Shown here piece after piece: positions 33,549 to 42,728 of a DNA stretch of 64,000 bases. Source of the stretch: Saccharomonospora marina XMU15 (GTDB taxonomy: Bacteria > Actinomycetota > Actinomycetes > Mycobacteriales > Pseudonocardiaceae); contig NZ_CM001439.1 in NCBI RefSeq assembly GCF_000244955.1, positions 4,324,643-4,388,642 of the forward strand, written 5' to 3'. The first letter of the stretch is position 1. Every line of letters begins with the position of its first letter. Both the position numbers and the translations under genes were made by a program. The notes beneath the pieces are model-generated. The model was not told the DNA's origin. It saw only the letters and a list, made by a program, of their open reading frames with translations, and ran no database searches.

Positions 33549-35861
33549 TCATGATCGCTCCATAAGGTCGAACACGGCCAACCGCAGTTCGGCCGTGTAA
33601 TAGTTATCCCCGCTGTCCCTGAGCCACAGATTCTCCATCGACGGCATCATCTCCGTGAACTTGAGGCATGCGGGCTCCGCCGCATCGTGCGCCGAGACTG
33701 CAGCACGAACTGTCTTCGACAGCAAGTTCACGTAGATCGGGCTGTCGAAGTCGACGTAGAACGGCTTCTGCTGACCGGGAACCTTCACGAACACCCGGTG
33801 CGGCAGCGATATATCGTGAACCCACTCCCGTGCCCTAGCGAATCGGACGGCCTCATCAGTCTCCAACGTGAAGGGCAGCTGCTCTGTACTGAAGACCCAT
33901 GACTCCCTGGCGACCACCAGCCGGTCGACCGTGAGGCGTGGAGTATGCGAGCGGTCACCGAAGATATCGAACTTGTCACCCACCAGGTTCATCAACATCT
34001 CCGAGAAGACATCCAGCACGTCGAACCGATGCCCACCAGGAGCGGTCACCCATAGCCGACCACCCGCACGCTCGACCGACAAGTCGGCGGCGCGCAGAAC
34101 TCGGGGCCTCGCCGGGTCGGTTGTCTGGTCGAACAGACTGACCATGAAGTCGGTCTCGCGAATCAGGGCCGGGCGTGTCCGCGCGGACAGACGCCCGGAC
34201 TGCTTGGGCAACACAGGATGCAGCCGAGGCTCCTTCCCTTCTGCGTCCACGCACTTGAACAACTCGTCGGGACACGGGTGAAGCGCCACCAAAATTCCGC
34301 TGCGCAACGTATTGATGGCAATGTGGAGCTCACCGAGCACCAGCCGAAAATCGCCACGGCGAAACGCTGACGGGTCAGCGGCCGAAATCATGAAATCGGG
34401 GCTGCAGTACCGCGCGGCATTCCATCCCGCCCGGGGCGCGGGGAAGGCCTGCGCTACTCTCGCCTCCAAGTCGCGAGCACCGTACTCGAGGCTGCGCACG
34501 TTGTCAGCACAGTCCAACACGAGCCGCCAGCGACGCTGGAGCTCGGTGATCACCGGGTCGATAATCGAGCTACCTTGGCCGAGAATGATCGGCATGCTGT
34601 TCATCCACAACCAGGCCAAGCTAACCTGACACTCGCTTTTCATCAATTCAAGCAGCTTTGTGATCAGTTCCTTGCCAATTTCGTAGGTAAACCAACGCAC
34701 ACTACGCAGGACAAGCTCGAGCGGTCGCAATGCTGTCAGAAAGTCGCACCCCATAATGGGAGTGACATTACGCAGGGCATCAAGAAATACAAGAGTTCGA
34801 CCGGCGTACATTTTGCCGTGATTGCGGCTGGGCTCAGCGCAGGTGATCTGTCGGAAAATCTCGTCAAGGGCATCGAGCGAGTGTGACAATTTCACTGGAT
34901 CGTCACCGGCGAGCCGGACGTCGTCGCGCGCCGCTTCCAGTCGATCCAGCTTGGCCAGCCCTTCGGCGGCCAGCGTGGGCTCTCCCACAGCGGACAAGAT
35001 TTCACGCAGAGCGGTTTCCGGATGCAATGAGATCGGGAGATCCAGCCGCCACGTCAGAACTCTCTGCCCGGCCAGTCTTTCCAGTATTTCATAGACATTG
35101 TCCACCGAATCCGGGTCTACATCTTTAGCAATCTGATACGCCGATGTCACGCCATCGCATCGACGAATTACTGCCGACTCTTCCGGCGATAGAGGAACGG
35201 CGCGCATACCCGGCAGGTGCGCAGATCGTTCATCGATCTTGACGAAAGGGATAATTTTCGGGGCAAGCCACTTTTTCATCCCATCTTCCATGCTGATCTT
35301 CGCGGCAATGCTGTCAATGGCCCAGGTTTCGAAGAACACTTCAGAATTCGAGGTCAGTTTAGAGCCGACCGTCACATCACTAAACAGCTTTCGCTCATCG
35401 AGGCGACCCCAACCAACCGGGCCAAAAAAACCAATTGTGTCATTCTTGACGCAGTATCGCTGCCAATAGTTCGCAAGCATGTCTTCTTTCTGTCGGTGCC
35501 GATGATTACGGCCGTCGACCGTGATCCTACGTCGAAGAAAGGAGCCGAGTCCGGACTTGGCGGCATGGTGGTTCTGCCAGGTTAGTGCCAACTGGAAGTC
35601 CGGGGCCCGAGCTATAGACTGCAATTCAGTGCTCAGTTTGAGCATGCCGGCATCGAAGGCGGAGCGGTAACTCTCCCAATCCCGTTTGGTCGCATCGGCT
35701 CCGATGACGAGGTCAGCCGCGCGGGCGAGGTCGGGTGCAGCCAGCCTTGACACACCGGACGCCGGGAAACCTGGCGCACGCAGGGCGAAAGGCTTCCACA
35801 CTGCCCACTCGCCCGAAGGCAGGCTGATATGAGAGTCGAACGGACAGTCCGAACCATTCAT
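33549..35861 (-). CDS. short LanB-family protein without elimination domain (PEARL-like or carrier-directed)
   Basis: A 770-residue protein with the tRNA-dependent glutamylation/aminoacylation fold of lantibiotic dehydratases. It opens with FDSHISLPSGEWAVWKPFALRAPGFP and has WQRYCVKNDTIGFFGPVGWG where LanB proteins have their conserved R-TPFG-F block; later parts include PAARYCSPDFMISA-like strands and FYVDFDSPIYVNLL near the end. A C-terminal SpaB_C domain is absent, and the length is that of PEARL aminoacyl-tRNA ligases rather than of the 1042-residue LanB at 18956. No precursor peptide lies beside it; the divergent neighbours are a carrier protein and an acyltransferase. The gene is visibly less GC-rich than those around it, suggesting transfer. 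It may add an amino acid from aminoacyl-tRNA to a carrier-bound or free substrate. Confidence 0.8.
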   Translation of the reverse strand: MNGSDCPFDSHISLPSGEWAVWKPFALRAPGFPASGVSRLAAPDLARAADLVIGADATKRDWESYRSAFDAGMLKLSTELQSIARAPDFQLALTWQNHHAAKSGLGSFLRRRITVDGRNHRHRQKEDMLANYWQRYCVKNDTIGFFGPVGWGRLDERKLFSDVTVGSKLTSNSEVFFETWAIDSIAAKISMEDGMKKWLAPKIIPFVKIDERSAHLPGMRAVPLSPEESAVIRRCDGVTSAYQIAKDVDPDSVDNVYEILERLAGQRVLTWRLDLPISLHPETALREILSAVGEPTLAAEGLAKLDRLEAARDDVRLAGDDPVKLSHSLDALDEIFRQITCAEPSRNHGKMYAGRTLVFLDALRNVTPIMGCDFLTALRPLELVLRSVRWFTYEIGKELITKLLELMKSECQVSLAWLWMNSMPIILGQGSSIIDPVITELQRRWRLVLDCADNVRSLEYGARDLEARVAQAFPAPRAGWNAARYCSPDFMISAADPSAFRRGDFRLVLGELHIAINTLRSGILVALHPCPDELFKCVDAEGKEPRLHPVLPKQSGRLSARTRPALIRETDFMVSLFDQTTDPARPRVLRAADLSVERAGGRLWVTAPGGHRFDVLDVFSEMLMNLVGDKFDIFGDRSHTPRLTVDRLVVARESWVFSTEQLPFTLETDEAVRFARAREWVHDISLPHRVFVKVPGQQKPFYVDFDSPIYVNLLSKTVRAAVSAHDAAEPACLKFTEMMPSMENLWLRDSGDNYYTAELRLAVFDLMERS

Positions 35862-36022
35862 CGAACACCACCCAATTCTGCAAAATGTGCGCCAAGCACT
35901 CGAAAATTAGTCAGCCTTCACAGCTACTCCCTCGACCTCCTCAAGAAGCTCATCCGCCGCGGCTGACCTGATTAGTCGATCCTAACACTGGAACACCGCG
36001 CGAGCCATCAGTCCCGGCAACG

Positions 36023-36050
36023 TTGACACCAACCGCAAAGCAAATATCAT
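36023..36050 (+). promoter_or_regulatory. sigma-70-like promoter of carrier-protein gene
   Basis: TTGACA at 36023-36028, a 16-base spacer and TATCAT at 36045-36050 form a good promoter match in the divergent spacer. The carrier gene starts 86 bases downstream. Confidence 0.5.
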
Positions 36051-36135
36051 TGCCAACGAGGCTCCGGCGTTCGGTCCAATTTTCCCGAACCCGTCTCGGC
36101 GAAGTGCTCCATGACTGATAAGGAGGCCGCTCGAC

Positions 36136-36372
36136 ATGTCTGATCCCGAGCTTCGGGAGATTGTTGTGAGCACCTACCGGGATGTGCTTCAAGTGTCACA
36201 CCTCGGGCCGGATGACGACTTCTTTGCGGAGGGCGGCGATTCCGTCAAGGGGGTGGCGCTGCTGGATCGATTGCACGAGAGGACGGGGGTGCGACTGCCG
36301 ATATCGGTTCTATTCATGAAGCGAACTGCGGGCGAGATCGCGGACGAACTCGCCGCTTCGCTCGCCAGGTAG
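36136..36372 (+). CDS. free-standing acyl/peptidyl carrier protein
   Basis: A 78-residue carrier protein. Ser in DDDFFAEGGDSVKGVALLDRL is the phosphopantetheine site (GGDS is the peptidyl-carrier-like form). ATG at 36136 has an ideal AAGGAGG nine bases before. It is divergent from the LanB-like gene and upstream of the acyltransferase on the same strand, so it is the likely carrier for both. The amino acid or acid it carries is unknown. Confidence 0.9.
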   Translation: MSDPELREIVVSTYRDVLQVSHLGPDDDFFAEGGDSVKGVALLDRLHERTGVRLPISVLFMKRTAGEIADELAASLAR

Positions 36373-36675
36373 CGCCCGACCGCCTCGGCTGTCGGGGACT
36401 GCGGATCCGCAGGGCGAGGATTGGACGTGTCAGCCGGACGCCGCACGATCCGTCGACTGGATTATGGCCTACTGCGAGTCCTGGACCTCGGTCGGCAACG
36501 CACTGCCCAAGCGGACGTGCGCGACAGTGACCAGCGATCGATGAGCACGTCCATCTCACGGAAGCGCTGCTCGCAGCGAATGGATTCAGGCCCACCGACA
36601 GCACGGCCGCGGCGACGGGTCGTCGCTTCGGCCGGCCGCGTTGGCCCTATCGGCAGATCAACGAGGTGATACCGC
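36373..36675. other. spacer with possible decayed coding sequence
   Basis: There is no intact gene. Two fragments read as protein-like: DWIMAYCESWTSVGNALPKR in one frame (about 36455-36525) and LTEALLAANGFRPTDST in another (about 36550-36600), separated by a stop and a shift. They may be the remains of one gene between the carrier and acyltransferase genes. The identity is unknown. Confidence 0.35.
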
Positions 36676-37950
36676 ATGAGCGTGCCACTCAGGCACAGGT
36701 CGGCTGTGCTCCCGCTGTCCGCGAGCAGTCCGGAGGAACTCCATGCGTTCGCGGAACACTACTTGGGCCTCCTCGACGGCGAACCCGCACTTGAGCTAGA
36801 TGCGCTGTGCCGCACCGCGGCGAACCGCCCGCACCCCCCGTTCCGGCACGCAGTTGTCGGCGCGGACAGCACCACTCTGAGCGAGCAGCTACGACAGTTC
36901 GCCGCGCGCCGGTTCACCCCACCCCCCAGCGGCGGCAAGCCGCGGGTAGTGTTCGTCTACTCTGGACAGGGGGCGCAGCGTCCGGGCATGGGCCTGGAGC
37001 TGCTATCCAGCGAACCTGCCTTCACCAGGCGGTTCGCCGAATGCGAGGCCTTGGTTCGCGTCGAGACCGGGTGGTCCGTACTGGACGTTCTGGAAGGCCG
37101 GATCCCGATGGACGTCGAGCGACATATCCAGCCTGCACTCTGGGCGTTGCAGGTGTCTCTGACCGAGCTCTGGCGAGACTGGGGAATCGAGCCGCACGCT
37201 TGCATCGGGCACAGCATGGGCGAGGTGGCTGCCGCCGTGGCGACGGGTGCCCTCAGCGTCACCGACGGCGCTGCCGTGATCTGCCGTCGCAGTGCGCTTC
37301 TGGGCGAGGTCGCCTCCGGCGGCGAGATGTGGGCGGTGCAGCTCGGTGAACAACAGGCTCGCAGGCTGATCATCGACGACGACCGGGTCGACATCGCGGC
37401 GGTCAACAGCACGGGGTTCACCACGCTGTCCGGTCCCAAAGAGGCGATGCAGAATGTGATCGATCCGCTGCGGGCGTTAGGGGTGTTCTGTCGCAGGCTG
37501 CGGGCTGGAGTCGCGTCCCACTCTTCGTGCGTCGACCCCATCCTCCCCAGGCTGGTCGACGCGCTGTCGGACGTACAACCGAGGACTGCCGGAGTTCCCC
37601 TGTACTCGACTGTGCTGGCGCGCGCCGCGCTGGGCGAGGAGCTGACTGCCGCTTACTGGGCCGCGAACCTGCGCGAGCCGGTCCGGTTCGCGCAGGCGTG
37701 CCAGGCGGTGCTGGCCGGAGCCGAACGCACGCTGTTCGTCGAGATCGGCGCCCACGGGACGCTGGGCGCGGCACTGGAAGACATCGCATGGCCCGACCTG
37801 GATCGGCACAGGAACGTGCCTTCGTTGCGGCGTGACCACGCCGAGCTGGAGTCGATGCTGATCAGCGTCGGCGCAGCGTTCAGTTACGGGTGCGATCCCC
37901 GTTGGGACAGGGTAATGGCTGACCGCGGTCAAGCCGAGGCCCCGGTGTAG
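36676..37950 (+). CDS. free-standing acyltransferase (malonyl/acyl-CoA:ACP transacylase type)
   Basis: A 424-residue acyltransferase. FVYSGQGAQRPGMG opens the AT fold, the nucleophile Ser lies in GHSMGEVAAAV and the catalytic His in VASHSSCVDP. PKS AT domains specific for branched extenders often have a YASH/VASH motif in that place, so a methylmalonyl-type or other acid is possible, but such motifs are weak predictors. ATG at 36676 follows GAGGTG. With no PKS module seen in the window, it would load the free carrier (36136) or act in trans. Its last 22 bases overlap the convergent ABC permease gene. Confidence 0.88.
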   Translation: MSVPLRHRSAVLPLSASSPEELHAFAEHYLGLLDGEPALELDALCRTAANRPHPPFRHAVVGADSTTLSEQLRQFAARRFTPPPSGGKPRVVFVYSGQGAQRPGMGLELLSSEPAFTRRFAECEALVRVETGWSVLDVLEGRIPMDVERHIQPALWALQVSLTELWRDWGIEPHACIGHSMGEVAAAVATGALSVTDGAAVICRRSALLGEVASGGEMWAVQLGEQQARRLIIDDDRVDIAAVNSTGFTTLSGPKEAMQNVIDPLRALGVFCRRLRAGVASHSSCVDPILPRLVDALSDVQPRTAGVPLYSTVLARAALGEELTAAYWAANLREPVRFAQACQAVLAGAERTLFVEIGAHGTLGAALEDIAWPDLDRHRNVPSLRRDHAELESMLISVGAAFSYGCDPRWDRVMADRGQAEAPV

Positions 37951-38714
37951 CGGCGCATGCAGAATCCCCACAACCACCGTGTGAAGGCCAGCAGCGCACA
38001 GCTCATCACGAGCAGCCAGAGGAAAGCGCCCGCCGCCATCCGGGACAACAGGGCCTCTGCCGGCACGGTCACCGCGAACCCAATGGGGACGAGCAGCGTC
38101 ATCCCGATCCGCAGCCATCCCGGGTAGATGCCGACCGGCCAGCGGCCCGCCGACCACAAGCCGTCGAACACGTCGAGGATCTTCTGAGGCTGCACCAGCC
38201 AGAACACCGTCAAGCCGCACATCACCAGCACGCAGTAGACGACCACCAGGCTGAGCAGGACGGAAACGCCGAACAGCACCACCCCCGCAAGCGTGATCGG
38301 CCGCGGTACGCCGGATAGGCCAACCGTGAGCAGGACGACCGAGGTGATGATGTCGACGCCCTGCCACAACTCGACGGCCCGAACGCCGACGAGAAGCTGA
38401 GAGTCGGCAGGCTTGAGCAGGATGTGGTCCAACGTCCCGTCCCGGACGTCGTCGATGTAGCGGCGAATGGCCGGCCGGATGACCATCTTCACCACGCCAC
38501 CGAGCATGGTGAAGACTCCGAGCACCACCAGCAGCTCCGGCTCGCTCCAGCCATTGATCCGGTGGATCCGGGAGAACACCAGGCTGAGCACCACCAGGCC
38601 GGTGCCCACGGCCATGCACGACTGCGCGATACTGAAGAAGAAGTTGGCTCGGTACTGCAACTCGGTGAGGACCGAGACTCTCAGATGCACACCGATCAGT
38701 CGAAGCAGGACCAC
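37929..38714 (-). CDS. ABC-2 type permease subunit 2
   Basis: A 261-residue membrane protein with about six spans, of the COG3694/DUF990 type (LLRLIGVHLRVSVLTELQYRANFFF, then FWLVQPQKILDVFDGLW). The GTG at 38714 follows GAAGGCGGG. It follows the other permease by 21 bases. Permeases of this pair form an exporter with the ATPase at 39536. Likely cargo is the product of the locus. Confidence 0.85.
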   Translation of the reverse strand: MVLLRLIGVHLRVSVLTELQYRANFFFSIAQSCMAVGTGLVVLSLVFSRIHRINGWSEPELLVVLGVFTMLGGVVKMVIRPAIRRYIDDVRDGTLDHILLKPADSQLLVGVRAVELWQGVDIITSVVLLTVGLSGVPRPITLAGVVLFGVSVLLSLVVVYCVLVMCGLTVFWLVQPQKILDVFDGLWSAGRWPVGIYPGWLRIGMTLLVPIGFAVTVPAEALLSRMAAGAFLWLLVMSCALLAFTRWLWGFCMRRYTGASA

Positions 38715-38735
38715 GTTGCCCGCCTTCCCGTCGAA

Positions 38736-39539
38736 TCAGTCCCCGATGGCGCTGTACCGCCGGACGGCCCGGCGCCAGACGACGGCCAACAACCCGCACA
38801 AGACGCCGACGCACAGCGCCTGAGCCGCCAGCCCTGGCAGAAGATCTCCGGACAGTCGGCGCCCGGAGGCGATGTCGATCGGGAACCCGAAAGCCCAGTA
38901 GAACGGCAGTGATCGCGCCAGCGTCTCCACCCCCTCGGGCATCAACGCCATCGGTACCAAACGCCCGGACAGCAGTACCTCGAGGAACATCACCAGGTCG
39001 AACAGGGCAGCCGTCCGGGTGGTCCAGAAGTTCACCAACCCCAGGATCCACATGTACAGCGAGCGCACCAAGTACGCCAGGCACAGAGCGAGCAGGAACG
39101 CGGGCCCGGACGCGGCGCCCAGGGTAAAGTCCGGTTCGAACACGAAGGTGAGCACAGCGGCCACCGGCAGCCACATGACCAGCATCGGGACCTTGAGCCC
39201 GATGAAGTAGGCGAGATCGAAGTGGATCGGGTGCACAGGCCGTAGGAGATGTCCGTTGAAGTCACCGCGGCGGATCCGTGTCTCGAAGCTGGCCGGGCTG
39301 AACGCGCTCACCACGATACGCACCAGCATCCATGAGATGTAGTACGCAGCCATGGAACCGAAGCTCATGCCGGTGACACCGCCCTGCGCGGCCACAGTGG
39401 TCCAGACCGCCAGGTAGACCATCGGCTCGATCAGCAGGGCCGCGAGAACGGCCACGAGGCTGAACCGGTTGTGCATCTCGGTGCCGGCCGTCACCGGAAC
39501 GAGCTTGCCGTACAGGCCAGTGACGGCGCGCAGGCTCAT
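38736..39539 (-). CDS. ABC-2 type permease subunit 1
   Basis: A 267-residue membrane protein of the ABC-2/COG4587 type, with about six spans (LVAVLAALLIEPMVYLAVW near the start, LLPGLAAQALCVGVLCGLLAVV near the end). The ATG overlaps the ATPase stop (ATGA). Partner of the permease at 37929. Confidence 0.87.
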   Translation of the reverse strand: MSLRAVTGLYGKLVPVTAGTEMHNRFSLVAVLAALLIEPMVYLAVWTTVAAQGGVTGMSFGSMAAYYISWMLVRIVVSAFSPASFETRIRRGDFNGHLLRPVHPIHFDLAYFIGLKVPMLVMWLPVAAVLTFVFEPDFTLGAASGPAFLLALCLAYLVRSLYMWILGLVNFWTTRTAALFDLVMFLEVLLSGRLVPMALMPEGVETLARSLPFYWAFGFPIDIASGRRLSGDLLPGLAAQALCVGVLCGLLAVVWRRAVRRYSAIGD

Positions 39540-40519
39540 GAGCGGACCCCGACGGCGAACAGCAACTCGATGACCTCCTCCATCGACGGGTCCACCGAAC
39601 TGAACTCCGTCAACCCGTGCCGGGCTAGTACCTGCGCGGTGACCGCGGCCGCCTCGTCCCTGGGCACCCTGAGCCGCACGGTGTTGCCGTCGACCGCGAG
39701 CACGTCGCCGTACCGGCTGAAGTCGGGCACAGGGCCGGCCAAGGTGAGCACGAGTTCGCGGTGGGTCATGACACGCCCGGCCAATGCGCTCAGTGGGCCG
39801 TCGTAGCGGAGGGTCCCCTTGTCGATCACGATGACGCGGTCGCACAGCGCCTGCACGTCGGCCATGTAGTGGCTGGTCAGCAGGACCGTGGCACCGTGGC
39901 GTGCATTGTACTCGGCGACGAACCGGCGCAGTCGCCTCTGAGCGGTCACGTCCAGGCCGAGAGTGGGTTCGTCGAGGAAGAGAACCTGGGGGACGTGCAG
40001 CAGTGAACCGACGATCTCGGCCTTCATCCGCTCGCCCAGCGACAGCGTCCGGACCGGCTTGCGAACCAGGTCGCCGATGTCCATCAGCTCGATGAGCTCG
40101 GCCAGCGTCGAACGGAACCGGGCGGCCGGGATCTGGTAGATCGACCGATTGACCTCATATGAGTCGATGGCGGGAATGTCCCAGTTGAGCTGGTTGCGGT
40201 TGCCCATCACCATCGCGATGCGGGTCAGGTATTCCCGCTTGCGCTTCCACGGCAGGTGCCCGAGGACTGCCAGCTCTCCGGCGGTCGGGTGCAGCAGACC
40301 CGCGAGCATCTTGAGGGTCGTGCTCTTCCCCGCGCCGTTGGGTCCGAGGAAGCCGACAACCTCCCCGGCCTCGATGGCGAACGTAATGCCGTCCACGGCG
40401 GTCACCGTGCGCACTTCGCGGCGGACGAGATTCTTGAGCGCGGCGCGGACTCCGGCGTCGCGTTCGATCACCCGGTAGGACTTCCGCAGGCCGCCGGCCC
40501 GGATGACGAGTTCGGTCAT
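39536..40519 (-). CDS. ABC transporter ATPase
   Basis: A 327-residue ATPase. Walker A GPNGAGKST, signature SLGERMKAEIV (LSLGE replaces the usual LSGGQ), Walker B VLFLDEPTLGLD and switch His in LLTSHYMADV are all visible. I chose the second ATG (40519), nine bases after AAGGGGG; the ATG at 40528 is too close to that site. It is 28 bases after the ribosomal protection gene, so resistance and export are one operon. It belongs to the COG4586 type, which pairs with the two permeases that follow. Confidence 0.93.
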   Translation of the reverse strand: MTELVIRAGGLRKSYRVIERDAGVRAALKNLVRREVRTVTAVDGITFAIEAGEVVGFLGPNGAGKSTTLKMLAGLLHPTAGELAVLGHLPWKRKREYLTRIAMVMGNRNQLNWDIPAIDSYEVNRSIYQIPAARFRSTLAELIELMDIGDLVRKPVRTLSLGERMKAEIVGSLLHVPQVLFLDEPTLGLDVTAQRRLRRFVAEYNARHGATVLLTSHYMADVQALCDRVIVIDKGTLRYDGPLSALAGRVMTHRELVLTLAGPVPDFSRYGDVLAVDGNTVRLRVPRDEAAAVTAQVLARHGLTEFSSVDPSMEEVIELLFAVGVRS

Positions 40520-40547
40520 CGTGTGCATCCCCCTTCGTTCCGGTCGG

Positions 40548-42536
40548 CTACCGCCGGCGCAGATTGGCCAGATACTCGCTGCGGTGAAAGGGATTGCTCC
40601 CTGCCCTTTCCCGGCGGGGCAGCGGCCCGCGCACCTCGCGGTAGTGGTGGAAGACGGATTCGAAAGTACCTTTGCCGCTGGTAAACGAGGGAAGCTGCCG
40701 CTGGAGGTGTTGCATTCTCACCACGGGAATCGTGCCTTCGAGCAGGCACCAGGAGTTCTTCCGGGTGAGAGTCTCGAGGACCGCCCCGTGGGTGGGCAAG
40801 GCCGAGGACACGACGCGCAGCGCGTCCTCGGGGGCCTCGAGACAGAACCAGTGAACCGGCTCGCAAACCACGGTCCCGCCCGCCTCGCTCAGCGCCGTCG
40901 CCAGGACGAGCGGGGTGAGGTTCCGGAAGTCTCCCGCCGTGCTGGACATGCTCTTGTCGAACGTGCCGGCCGAGTGGCTCTGCCTGGCAAGATACCCCGA
41001 GTGGGTCAGGGTGACCCGGCAGTCGATGACCTGCCAACCGTGCGCTCCTTCCCGGAGGGTGCTCCGTACCGCCTCTTCGACCGCCCTGACGAACGCCGGC
41101 AGCAGGGCGCCCAGTTCGATCTCGAGTCCGATTTCGACGTCCGCTCCAACGTCGGCCCGCTCCACCCGGAGGCCGACGGTGGCCAGGAACGGATTGTCCG
41201 GCTCACCGAGAACCGACAGGGACGACCCGGTTCCCGCGGGACGCTCGACGTGCACCGCCACTGTCTCTCGGAACGCGACGTCGATCCCGTACTCCGCGCC
41301 CAGTGTGGCGTGGATGACCTCCTTCTGCACCTCGCCGTACAGCGAGATCAGCGTCGCTCCCTGGCGCGGATCGGCTCGGAGGTTGATCAGCGGGTCCTGC
41401 TCCGCGAGCTGGTCGAGCGCCGAACGCAAGGCCGCGGCCTGTTCGGGCACGCGCGGCTCGACGACGGCTTCCAGCGGTGGCGGCGGGAACTGCTGTTCGT
41501 CGCGTGCGGTTTCGGGCCCGGTGCCGATCGTGTCACCGACCCGGATGCCCGGCAGCCCCCACAGCTTGGCGATCTCTCCCGCGGCCACCCCATCCCGCCG
41601 CCGCGTGGCGGCCCCTCCGAACGGCTCGATCGCCGTCACCTTCCCCTCGACGCAGCCACGGTAACGCAGCCGGTCACGCACCCGCAAAAGCCCGGACCGC
41701 ATGCGTACGTAGGCGATTTTCTCACCCCTGGCGCCTCGCTCGACCTTGAACACCGTGCCCGCTGGCGGACCGGAGACATCGTCCTCGCTCGCCGGCAGGA
41801 AATCCTTGATCCCCGACAACAGCTCCGCGATCCCTGCGCCTGTCACGGCCGACCCGAAGTACACCGGGTGCACAAGCGCGCGCTTCACCTGATCGGCGAA
41901 TTGGCGGCGCAGTTCGGGCCGGTCGGCGGGCAACCGCTCGTCGACGAAAGCCGGGAGCAGCTTGTCATCGTGTTCAGCAAGCACTTCCGCCAATCCGGTG
42001 GTATACGCCAGGTCGTCATAACGGTGTGGCACAACGGCCGCGTCCGGGCCCCCCGCGTCGGCGACGGTCCCCACCAGGACGGTGTCCGCAGTGAGCGAGT
42101 CGGCGATGTCGGCCAGAACGAAGGCAGGCCGGGCGCCACGGCGGTCGATCTTGTTGACGAATAGCAAGGTCGGGATGCGCAGCCTGCGCAGCACCCGGTG
42201 GAGGAGGCGGGTTTGGGCCTGGACACCCTCGACCGCCGACATGACGAGCACCGCACCATCGAGCACGCTGAGCACCCGCTCCACCTCGGCGATGAAGTCG
42301 GGGTGGCCGGGTGTGTCGATCACGTTCACGCTGGTGTCGCCGAGGGCGAACGACGCCACTGCGGATTTGATCGTGATGCGCCGCCGACGTTCCAGTTCCA
42401 GCGTATCCGTTTGAGTGGTGCCCTGGTCAACGCTGCCGATCTCGGGAATCGCCCCACCGCTGTACAGCAAGCGTTCGGTAAGGCTGGTCTTCCCTGCGTC
42501 GACGTGGGCGAGAATCCCGAAATTCACCGTGCTCAT
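40548..42536 (-). CDS. TetM/OtrA-like ribosomal protection GTPase
   Basis: A 662-residue translational GTPase. G1 is AHVDAGKTSL, G3 DTPGHPDF and G4 NKIDR. The C-terminal signature SSTAGDFRNLTPLVLATAL is that of TetM/TetO/OtrA ribosomal protection proteins rather than EF-G. Its length equals OtrA (about 660). Family members dislodge tetracycline from the 30S A site. As a cluster gene it suggests a product that acts near the same site, or that the family works on another drug. The start at 42536 (MSTVNFGIL) begins directly at the G1 strand. It heads the transporter operon. Confidence 0.93.
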   Translation of the reverse strand: MSTVNFGILAHVDAGKTSLTERLLYSGGAIPEIGSVDQGTTQTDTLELERRRRITIKSAVASFALGDTSVNVIDTPGHPDFIAEVERVLSVLDGAVLVMSAVEGVQAQTRLLHRVLRRLRIPTLLFVNKIDRRGARPAFVLADIADSLTADTVLVGTVADAGGPDAAVVPHRYDDLAYTTGLAEVLAEHDDKLLPAFVDERLPADRPELRRQFADQVKRALVHPVYFGSAVTGAGIAELLSGIKDFLPASEDDVSGPPAGTVFKVERGARGEKIAYVRMRSGLLRVRDRLRYRGCVEGKVTAIEPFGGAATRRRDGVAAGEIAKLWGLPGIRVGDTIGTGPETARDEQQFPPPPLEAVVEPRVPEQAAALRSALDQLAEQDPLINLRADPRQGATLISLYGEVQKEVIHATLGAEYGIDVAFRETVAVHVERPAGTGSSLSVLGEPDNPFLATVGLRVERADVGADVEIGLEIELGALLPAFVRAVEEAVRSTLREGAHGWQVIDCRVTLTHSGYLARQSHSAGTFDKSMSSTAGDFRNLTPLVLATALSEAGGTVVCEPVHWFCLEAPEDALRVVSSALPTHGAVLETLTRKNSWCLLEGTIPVVRMQHLQRQLPSFTSGKGTFESVFHHYREVRGPLPRRERAGSNPFHRSEYLANLRRR

Positions 42537-42728
42537 CGAGTGGCCCGACCTCCGGAAAACGAAAAGACGCGCACTGAACACAGCGTTGCAGCCCGCCCAC
42601 TCCCCCGCAACCGGGTTTTACGCTCGACGGCGGTCGCCGTAGCATCCCCTCTGCGATCGCCGTACTCGACGGGGTCGTCCGGTCAGGCCCATCGACTACC
42701 CGTGGCACCGCGGAAGGATGTGGTCGCA

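Noticed and set aside
35862-36192. Search for a scaffold peptide for the short LanB protein
   Set aside because: Small frames here have no leader-like pattern or conserved C-terminus; I could not support a precursor.
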